Assembly (NCBI GenBank): GCA_003573635.1
Contig: QUTJ01031645.1
Span: 1 to 14,065 of the forward strand
DNA: 14,065 nt
Origin: Goniomonas avonlea
Lineage: Eukaryota; Cryptophyceae; Goniomonadida; Goniomonadaceae
Direction of reading: 5' to 3'
Part shown: piece after piece, positions 8,340-14,065 of the stretch
Numbering within the stretch: the stretch's first letter is position 1
How the letters are laid out: each line of letters opens with the position of its first letter
Translations under genes and position numbers: made by a program
The notes under the pieces: model-generated
The model's input: only the letters and a program-made list of their open reading frames with translations
What the model was told of the DNA's origin: nothing
Database searches by the model: none

Positions 8340-8640
8340 TGTCATGCACTCTGCTGTCACTCTGTTGTCACTCTGCTGCCACTCACGCCGCTGCTGGGCC
8401 AACATCGGTGAGACCGGAGTCGCAGAGCTGTCACTCTGCTGCCACTCACTCTGCTGTGTCAACAGCGGTGAGACCAGTGACAGAGTGACAGCAACTTGTC
8501 AGCAGTGACCGCAGAGTGACAACAGAGTGACACGAAAGTGATACCACATGACAGCAGAGTGAGTTGACAGCTGAGTGAGTGACAGCAGAGTGACGGCAGA
8601 CAGTATAGAGTGACTGCTGTCACACTGCTGTCACAGATGG
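8340..8640. repeat. Divergent inverted array of an 11-bp word (CTCTGCTGTCA / TGACAGCAGAG)
   Basis: In the left half (about 8345-8460) the plus strand repeatedly carries CTCTGCTGTCA-like words. In the right half (about 8475-8630) the same word recurs in the opposite orientation as TGACAGCAGAG. The two halves can fold back on each other over about 300 bp. Units are degenerate and unevenly spaced. Confidence 0.7.
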
Positions 8641-8784
8641 CGTGCAGGTGGCGTGTGTGGCATATCATCGATCGAAAAAGGAGAATTATGATTATTATTA
8701 TTATTCGCGAGAGATCGAGAGAGAAGAAAATCAAGTATATCTCTATAGATATCCATCCATATCAATCCAAGCTATTAGCTCTCT

Positions 8785-8788
<4 letters not shown>

Positions 8789-8831
<43 letters not shown>
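8789..8831. repeat. TA dinucleotide microsatellite
   Basis: About 20 consecutive TA units. An ATT trinucleotide run lies just upstream at about 8690-8706. Confidence 0.95.
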
Positions 8832-8833
<2 letters not shown>

Positions 8834-8913
8834 CATCAATCCATCCATAAATGACACCTTTAAAATTAGCCATCTCCAGCATTACACCAAAAATACCATG
8901 CATATAATATATA

Positions 8914-9167
8914 TCAACATGTCAATCCATAAATGGCACCTGTTGGCACTGGAGACAGCAATGTACCGATACCATCGGCGGGAGTTGTTGAAAGGTAGGG
9001 GTTGTTTCCGCGGACTTTGTCGTAGATGCCAGTGCTAACGGCATGACCAACACCCCAGCCAGACGTATAAGTTGTGTAGACACGGGACACGTGCCCATAT
9101 AGGTTGATAACTGCACAAGTGTTATACTCGTGTAGTCCAAGCCAAACGTGGAGTAAATATGATATAT
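8914..9167 (-). CDS. Candidate terminal exon of the discoidin gene, unfamiliar domain
   Basis: A minus-strand frame from an acceptor after CTCTCGACAG (exon begins 9167) to a TGA at 8916-8914 reads 83 residues. It includes LGLHEYNTCAVINLYGHVSR, YTSGWGVGHAVSTGIYDK and GNNPYLSTTPADGIGTLL. The composition is clearly protein-like and unlike the flanking repeats. The acceptor is in phase 1, which fits the phase-1 end of the previous exon at 9999. Joining them requires an 831-nt intron full of repeats, so it could instead belong to another gene. A donor-like ACAG/GTGCC at 8940 is an alternative end. I do not recognise the domain; the regular Gly/Thr/Tyr pattern suggests an extracellular beta-fold, which is an inference. 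Confidence 0.45.
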
Positions 9168-9245
9168 CTGTCGAGAGATAGATATCTCGCTTGTTAGATA
9201 GATATTATATAGAGAGGTAGGTGTAGGTTAACAGGGTCTCCCAAC

Positions 9246-9372
9246 AAGGGGATTATGGGCAACAACTCCTCGGCCTAAGGCTCCTCTCCGACAAGGGCAT
9301 GGTGGGAGATTTAATAATAGGCTAATGCCCGAGGAGAGGCGTGGTCGAGGAGTTATCGCCCAAAATGCCCCG
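9246..9372. repeat. Foldback element inside intron 8
   Basis: The left arm (9246-9300; GGGC, then AACTCCTCG, then CTCCTCTCC, then GGGCAT) is an imperfect reverse complement of the right arm (9325-9372; ATGCCC, GAGGAGAGGC, CGAGGAGTT, CGCCC). A 24-nt loop separates them. It is MITE-like in size and form, but no target duplication was identified. Confidence 0.65.
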
Positions 9373-9509
9373 AGGCCCGCCCCTGCACAGCCGAATCAGT
9401 GCCGCTCCAGTTACTAACAACAAATTTCCCGCCAAAAAATATCCAAAAACTTCAAGGCCAGCCACCCGTTTGTGGCCAGAAACAAGCCTGCCCCTTTTTG
9501 CCTCCAAGA

Positions 9510-9614
9510 GCAAATTATCAAGTTCCGGTCACAGAATATCAAGCAGCAACTTGTAGACAACAGGTTCCGGTCGCAAATTATCAAGTCCCGGTAGGAAATT
9601 ATCAAGTTCTGACG
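9510..9614. repeat. 21-bp minisatellite, about five diverged copies
   Basis: The unit is close to AAATTATCAAGTTCCGGTCG. Copies start at about 9512, 9533, 9554, 9575 and 9596, with the second and third more diverged. The period is a multiple of three, so one plus-strand frame reads a heptapeptide repeat (ANYQVPV, TEYQAAT, ANYQVPV, GNYQVLT). It lies within the proposed intron 8 of the minus-strand gene, so coding is not assumed. Confidence 0.75.
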
Positions 9615-9749
9615 GCCTGGGCAGGGAAATACGCCCGATAAAAGCGGGAAGATATGGCCCAAAGGGCTTTACAGATACATTTTAGTGATATCTGGTAAGC
9701 CTGTAACACCTAGTTTCGACTTGTTACCATTTCTATTTGGTGTCAACAC

Positions 9750-9830
9750 AAACAAACCCACCCACACGCACCCACGGCACACAGACACACAGACGTGCGC
9801 CCACACACACCTTTGCGCACACGCACAGAC
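9750..9830. repeat. CA-rich tract (ACAC/CCAC/CGCAC)
   Basis: Degenerate CA-dinucleotide sequence. A purer (AC)n run lies at about 9964-9981, where on the gene strand it forms a GT-rich tract just after the exon 8 donor. Confidence 0.8.
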
Positions 9831-9998
9831 TCATTCAGTCGTTCGGAATGTACTGTTGTCTCGACATATCCATTCCTGATACAGTGATACATGTCTCTCT
9901 AGATCTATATATCTCTCCCTATCCATGACATGTATTAGTATTGTATCTCCATCCACCTGCACGCACACACACACACACACAAGCGAAAAGCGACTCAC

Positions 9999-12242
9999 TT
10001 GCGTTGGCAACATCGAAGGTGTACAACTCGAAACGCATTGAAGGATGTGTGGAGTACCCAAGTCCTATGATTCGCCAGTATCTGGCTGTGATTGGGGCAA
10101 ACACCTGCATTCACAGTTATCTTTATATTTATATTTCTATATAAAAGTAAATATCGAGAGATATGTAGAGATCTGGGTCTGGTGCTGTTGGGGCAGTCAA
10201 GGGACGAATTATAGCCAAAACCCAGGCTAAGAATTCAGGTGCGGGAGGGAGGGACAAAAAAGACCGCAGAAGGCACGACAGCCAGTGAGCCAGAGGGTTT
10301 GCTCCCTCTGTGAATCCTCGCCTCTATCACTCGTGCCTCTCTTGGCGTTCCTAGCGGGCCATCAACAGCCGTTTGGGCTTTCCCAAACCAAATCAAGGTG
10401 CGCGACAAGCTACAGACACAGTGACAACAAGGAGAGAGATGCAACATGTTCGAAGGTCCAAGACCCAAACAAGAGTTACAGCCGAGTAATATTATATCTG
10501 GATATCTATATTTAGAGAGATATTTGAGATATATACGCACATGCGAGACAGAGTTCACGTTGTCAGTGTTCCCTGTAAAAACAGCAACGTCTGTGTAGGG
10601 CGGTGACGAACTGTTAGTGTACTGAAGTTTGAACTGCGTCATCCACTGTGCAGATGTTCCGCGGCCCTGTGTAGGTCAAGTCAAGCACACATGCGCACAC
10701 GTGTTCCCTGGGAGTGGAGGGGCCCGGAGTGGGGAGGGGGAGGGGGGGAGTCGGTGTGGCATGGCGTGGTGTGGTGGTGTCCGAGTCACGGTGCCGCCGT
10801 GTGGTGTGCCGGGTCATGCCGTCTCGGTGGCCGCCACCGCTGCAGTGTACGAGAGCGGGCCATGGCCTCCGACTCGGAGCACGGCCTCCAGTTGCACCTA
10901 GGCCTGCCAGTGACCCCACTACCAGTGAGCGCGCGCGCCACCACAAGGTCGGAGTACTATCAGAGTGAGAGCCTGAGGTCAGAGTGGGATGAGAGCAAGT
11001 GCACGTGGGGGCATGAGAGATCTCAGCAACCCACAGCTGGCAACTCTGGCCTGGGTCCCTTTGATACCCAACTGCTCGCTTACCTTGATAGCAACCTTGC
11101 CAATCGTAGTAGGTGTGAGCAGGTCAGCCTACGGGTGAAATTGTTAGACTCGAGGGGCTCGCATGCAGCAAGCGGAACCTTTTCGACTCACATTGATCCA
11201 TTCTCCATTAACCGGGGGCGTGTTTCCCCCGCACCATCCGTTGTTGTTTTCGAAAACAGCTTCCCGGGCCCTGCATGCGGCGAGCTCGGCATTCGCTACT
11301 AGCTGTGAGTAGCTGTCATGTTACCAGCCCGCCGGCAGGGCAAGACAATACCAACCTCAGGCATTGGCATAACACCCACTTGGACCGGTTTGTAGGCTGC
11401 AATGTTGGAGTCAAGCAGTGAGTCAGCTCATGCCCAGAAGCAAATTCGACTCACCCCAGTCGCAGTCGATCCCATTACCAAATCCCATCGGTTGCGCACA
11501 CGTGCAGTGCGCATTGGCGTTAGTGCCAACGCATTGGCCGCGATTGTTGGCGGCACAGATGCTGTTGGAGCAGCGGCACTGTCCTGTAGAGGAGGTTGCC
11601 AAATATCCAGATGACGGGTCTCCCACGCCGCCGCTGCAGACTGCAGCAGCACAAGGTGTCAGTGGCGGTGGTAGCCTGGTGACTACTGCTCACTTGCGCT
11701 TGTGACGACAGAATATATCCGGATCATGGAACGGCTACTGGTCGCTTGCGACCCCAGACTCAGGTCGCGGCCGGTGCTCGTGCAATTGCGGTCCATCACG
11801 ACTGTCGAGAGAGTAGCAGGGTCCGCCCAGATCGGCAACTTGGCGGATGTTGGAGGACAATTTGCGATTCTAGCTGTGAGATCAAGAGAAAACAATCCCG
11901 GAGTAGGCAGGGTGACTGTGACATCCATGTCGCCAAAGAACTGAGCCGAGCTCAATGTCACACCAGAACCAGCGCAAAGAGTGATCTGGTGAGGGGCGGG
12001 TGAGGTGGTGAACAGTGCTGTGCGTGACACTACAACGCAGAATATAGTCTCTAGAGGACTCGGAACTGCCAGCTAGTGCTCACCTCCTCATTATCAGACG
12101 CGATAAATTTTAAAGTTCCAGAAAGAGTGCCAGGAGCCAAACTCAGCGCAATGGGCACAAAACGAATCGCCTGCTGCACACATGCTGGGGTGACGGAGTG
12201 GAGCAAGACCAGCAGTAGCACGCACGTCGTTCGGACCTGCAT
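9999..12242 (-). CDS. Spliced gene for a secreted EGF-like / F5/8 type C (discoidin) domain protein
   Basis: Proposed exons: 12242-12084, 12048-11694, 11640-11455, 11396-11356, 11302-11192, 11128-11084, 10666-10559 and 10104-9999; a ninth is listed separately. Donors are mostly GTGAGC, GTGAGT or GTAAGC and acceptors end in CAG, TAG or GAG. Phases agree at every junction. Exon 1 starts with a 22-24 residue signal peptide (MQVRTT, then CVLLLVLLHSV). Exons 1-2 give a beta-rich region of unknown family. Exon 3 is Cys-rich and EGF-like (CRCSNSIC, GQCVGTNANAHCTC). Exons 5-8 make a complete discoidin domain: NNGWCGGNTPPVNGEWIN, DLLTPTTIGKVAIK, GRGTSAQWMTQFKLQYTN, FTGNTDN, VFAPITARYWRIIG and MRFELYTF. 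Family knowledge: such domains bind glycans or lipids on cell surfaces, so an adhesive or lectin-like extracellular role is inferred. Least sure are intron 1 (35 nt) and the exact exon 4/5 boundary, where GTATTG with acceptor CTAG is an equally in-frame alternative. Confidence 0.75.
10105..10558 (-). other. Intron 7 of the discoidin gene
   Basis: The donor is GTGAAC after FTGNTDN and the acceptor is GAATGCAG before VFAPITARYW, again in phase 0. It contains AT/GA simple-repeat pockets near 10120-10170 and 10495-10540 and no motif-bearing frame. Confidence 0.65.
10667..11083 (-). other. Intron 6 of the discoidin gene, with a G-run tract on the plus strand
   Basis: The donor is GTAAGC after IGKVAIK and the acceptor is CTACACAG before GRGTSAQW, joining the discoidin core in phase 0. 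At about 10715-10755 the plus strand has several G-runs (GGGG, GGGGG, GGGGGGG), capable of a G-quadruplex on the non-template side. No separate gene was recognised in it. Confidence 0.65.
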
Positions 12243-12541
12243 CCACAAAGGCTCGCACTGCGAAAAGGTAGAATGTGACGAACACTGACAAGGCATTTGG
12301 CACTACGACGGTACACTGGAGAACGATACAGTACTGTATATGATTTCGTGGGTTGAGCAGTTTCATCGGAACGGAACGGGATCGAATACGGATAACAGCT
12401 TAAGAACAGAACAATCTCCCGACTGTCCCAACACCGCTCGGGCCTGCTTGGGTCCCATATTCGAGGCAGCTGGGCCGTCACTGCAGCCCACAGCGCTGCT
12501 GTCAGCGCATGTGTGCCCCACCGAATGTTTCATATATGATA

Positions 12542-12901
12542 GCGACAGTCGCTGCTGCTGAAGGGGGAGTATTGTCTCCCCCAAGAGGGAGGCCGCAGCC
12601 TCCCCCCCCTCCCACCTAGACCACCCAGCCTCCCCCCCCTCCCACCTAGACCCCCGTCGTCGCCCGGTGCTGGCCCCGGAGCCACCCGCGCAGAGGCGGA
12701 ACGTTTGATTGCATCTCAAAAACGAGCTAAAGACGCTCTCAAGTTCCTCCCCCTCTCGGCCCTGCCGGTAGACAACAGAACCACCACTCCCGCCGTCGAG
12801 CGCGTTCGTCTAGAACGCACTGACCGTACCGAGTTGACCCTGCTTCACAGCTCCGGAGCCTGGACGGGCAACGTCTCTTTCATCCCCGCCTCTGCACAGT
12901 G
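12542..12901 (+). CDS. Proline-rich open frame, unknown function
   Basis: A plus-strand frame with no stop from 12542 to the TGA at 12900-12902, but with no ATG in its first half, so it would be an internal or terminal exon, or a fragment. It begins with a 30-bp duplicated segment read as SLPPLPPRPP twice, then a charged helical stretch (ATRAEAERLIASQKRAKDAL) and a C-terminal part with ELTLLHSSGAWTGNVSF. The composition resembles a real protein more than the opposite strand does. I recognise no family. It could be gag-like debris from a retroelement. Confidence 0.3.
12596..12655. repeat. 30-bp tandem duplication, C-rich
   Basis: CAGCCTCCCCCCCCTCC is followed by CACCTAGACC at 12596 and repeats at 12626. 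Two copies are present, in frame with the plus-strand proline-rich frame. Confidence 0.85.
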
Positions 12902-12985
12902 ATCAATCCACTCCCACACCGGGCTAGGGCGCTTCCTGGTCCCGTCCTTCAGGTCCGGTGCTATCATCTTTGGCAGCTCCAACCG

Positions 12986-13128
12986 CAGTCGCTGTACTCC
13001 CTTAGCCGAACTGAACGGATAGGCCCGCCGCGGTTTGATTCCCGGCCTGGCGTCCTCCGGTGTCTACCCCTGCGGGGGTCATTGCAAAAAGACAATAAAC
13101 TGTACATTTCACAGTCGCTGTACTCCCT
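12986..13128 (+). mobile_element. Candidate tRNA-derived SINE flanked by 17-bp direct repeats
   Basis: CAGTCGCTGTACTCCCT occurs exactly at 12986-13002 and again at 13112-13128, bounding a 109-bp insert as a target-site duplication would. The insert begins with a box-A-like word (TAGCCGAACTGAACGG, 13003-13018), has a box-B-like GGTTTGATTCC (13032-13042), and ends in an A-rich tail with ACAATAAAC. The A-to-B spacing is about 15 nt shorter than in a tRNA, so the anticodon arm would be deleted. Alternatively the repeated 17-mer is an internal SINE motif or a plain duplication. Confidence 0.45.
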
Positions 13129-13339
13129 CTGGGGTCCCTGCCCTAGGATTCGCGCTACTTCCACCAGGGAAACCGCCGGGTACCGTGACAGTAGGATAGA
13201 AATAGAATTTATTGAAAAGTTTAACGTTAATACAACGGGGTACAGAGGTGCCCCTGGCGTGGCGGGTACCGTGACAGTGTGCGAGTGCCTGGTACGCGCG
13301 TTGGAGGTCCGAGTCCCTTGTTGGCAGGATCCCTCATAG

Positions 13340-13576
13340 AACAATTTCAGGGAAATGTGAGCTTCCCCATGAAGTGGGTGGAAGCGCCACACTGTATACT
13401 GAACGTTCAATGCAACATATGTGTGTTTCAGTTCAACAATATCGTAGAAACGGGCAATGTCTGTGTCGCTCACGTGTCCATGCCCTTGCGCTTGCCTTCC
13501 GAAGTTCTGTTCAAAGTGCTTGACTCTGAGACTCACCAATTAAATCAATGCATGTGCATGTGTTTTTGACAAGGTA
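13340..13576 (-). CDS. Possible exon pair of an unidentified minus-strand gene
   Basis: Exon A (13576-13537; YLVKNTCTCIDLI) ends at a GTGAGT donor in phase 1. After a 76-nt intron, an acceptor GACACAG opens exon B at 13460, also in phase 1, with DIARFYDIVELKHTYVALN and YTVWRFHPLHGEAHISLK. The right-hand limit of exon B (toward 13340) is a guess. The plus strand over the same bases is also open, with plausible composition (FQGNVSFPMKWVEAPH), so the strand is not settled. No family recognised. Confidence 0.25.
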
Positions 13577-13588
13577 CTGGCTATTGTT

Positions 13589-13624
13589 GCCCCCGCCCCG
13601 TATGGGGTTGCCGGGGGCGGGGGG
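13589..13624. repeat. GC-rich hairpin
   Basis: A run of C with CCGCCCC is followed after a short loop by GGGGGCGGGG, giving a strong stem. The G-runs on the plus strand could also form a quadruplex. It lies between the possible exons and a downstream AATAAA. Confidence 0.6.
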
Positions 13625-13698
13625 TAAGGGGCCGATCTTCGTCCAGCCCCGCACCGCCGTGCTTGGGGGCACCACAGTACCCTGTGTTATTGATTTTC

Positions 13699-13704
13699 AA
13701 TAAA
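13699..13704 (+). promoter_or_regulatory. Possible polyadenylation signal AATAAA
   Basis: The hexamer sits in an AT-rich context about 80 bp after the GC hairpin. No gene ending here was established, so it may be fortuitous. Confidence 0.2.
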
Positions 13705-13913
13705 TTCTATTCTCGAAAAATATTGTTGTTCCCGCTGCATGCTATTTACGATGGGCCAGGGTCGCGTTTTACAAGAGGCAGAGCCTTGCAGTCGCTGTCG
13801 GCACCAGCCTGCTGTTCACGATCATGACTGTTCCCCTGGACAACATGGGTGTGGTAGTAAAAGCCAACTGTTACAGACTCATGAATGAAGGTTGGAGAAG
13901 CCACGAACAGCAT

Positions 13914-14033
13914 ACGTGAGTCACGCTATTACTTAAATGACGCACCGTACACGTGAGTCACGCTATTACTTAAATGACGCACCGTACACGTGAGTCACGC
14001 TATTACTTAAATGACGCACCGTACACGTGAGTC
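13914..14033. repeat. 37-bp tandem repeat, three full copies and a partial fourth
   Basis: Copies are at 13914-13950, 13951-13987 and 13988-14024, identical throughout, with a 9-bp partial at 14025-14033. Each full unit contains the palindrome CGTGAGTCACG, enclosing TGAGTCA. The last partial copy diverges after ACGTGAGTC. Identical copies imply a recent expansion or assembly stacking near the contig end. Confidence 0.95.
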
Positions 14034-14065
14034 CCCTAGATACATTTACTTGTAATTCTGAAAAA

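Noticed and set aside
8195-8508. Overlapping plus frames with repeated SLCCHS-type peptides
   Set aside because: They are translations of the 11-bp satellite word; no other coding evidence.
10691-11302. 203-codon plus-strand frame
   Set aside because: Antisense to discoidin exons 5 and 6 and to intron 6; the minus strand shows consistent splice phases and the domain.
11702-11944. Plus frames across exon 2 of the discoidin gene
   Set aside because: The minus strand is open for 115 codons here and ends at a perfect GTGAGC donor in the correct phase.
13003-13052. Functional tRNA gene
   Set aside because: Box A- and B-like words are present, but the spacing leaves no room for an anticodon arm and the T stem does not pair.
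13914-14033. CRISPR array
   Set aside because: The units are contiguous tandem copies without spacers, in a eukaryotic context.

Overview
This is eukaryotic DNA, probably from a microbial eukaryote (protist-like). The grounds are a spliced gene with short GT-AG introns (several of 53-63 nt), dense AT/GA microsatellites, degenerate tyrosine-recombinase (DIRS-type) retroelements, and no prokaryotic operon or ribosome-binding-site structure. The single N at 2871 suggests draft assembly. The species cannot be named from this window.

Left part, 1-7500: remains of two related tyrosine-recombinase retrotransposons. Element A lies on the minus strand. Reading that strand 5' to 3', it has an RNase H C-terminal scrap (3423-3103), a frameshifted cysteine-rich (zinc-binding-like) coding region with a 380-bp internal tandem duplication (3090-1139), and a long open recombinase frame that runs off the left edge (1138-1). 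Element B has a broken reverse-transcriptase-connection/RNase H region on the plus strand (about 4870-5899). It converges on a broken recombinase of the same family on the minus strand (7133-5900). Between and around the elements are AT microsatellites, an 18-bp perfect inverted repeat (3986-4083) and an unidentified two-strand open segment (4127-4384).

Middle, 7500-8914: no gene found. The stretch holds foldback structures at 7951-8145 and 8340-8640 and a pure TA microsatellite near 8790-8831.

Right part, 8914-12242: one spliced minus-strand gene reconstructed from the raw sequence. It encodes a putative secreted protein with a signal peptide, an N-terminal beta-rich region, a Cys-rich EGF-like segment, a complete F5/8 type C (discoidin) domain spread over four exons, and possibly an unfamiliar C-terminal domain. 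Phases agree across all nine proposed exons and total 1365 nt (454 residues plus stop). Its three longest introns hold microsatellites, a foldback element and a 21-bp minisatellite.

Far right, 12242-14065: a proline-rich plus-strand open frame, a candidate tRNA-derived SINE bounded by 17-bp direct repeats, a possible minus-strand exon pair, a GC hairpin with a downstream AATAAA, and a 37-bp tandem array whose unit carries a palindrome with a bZIP-like core.

The retroelements and the discoidin gene show no functional link. The shared feature is a genome rich in mobile DNA and simple repeats.
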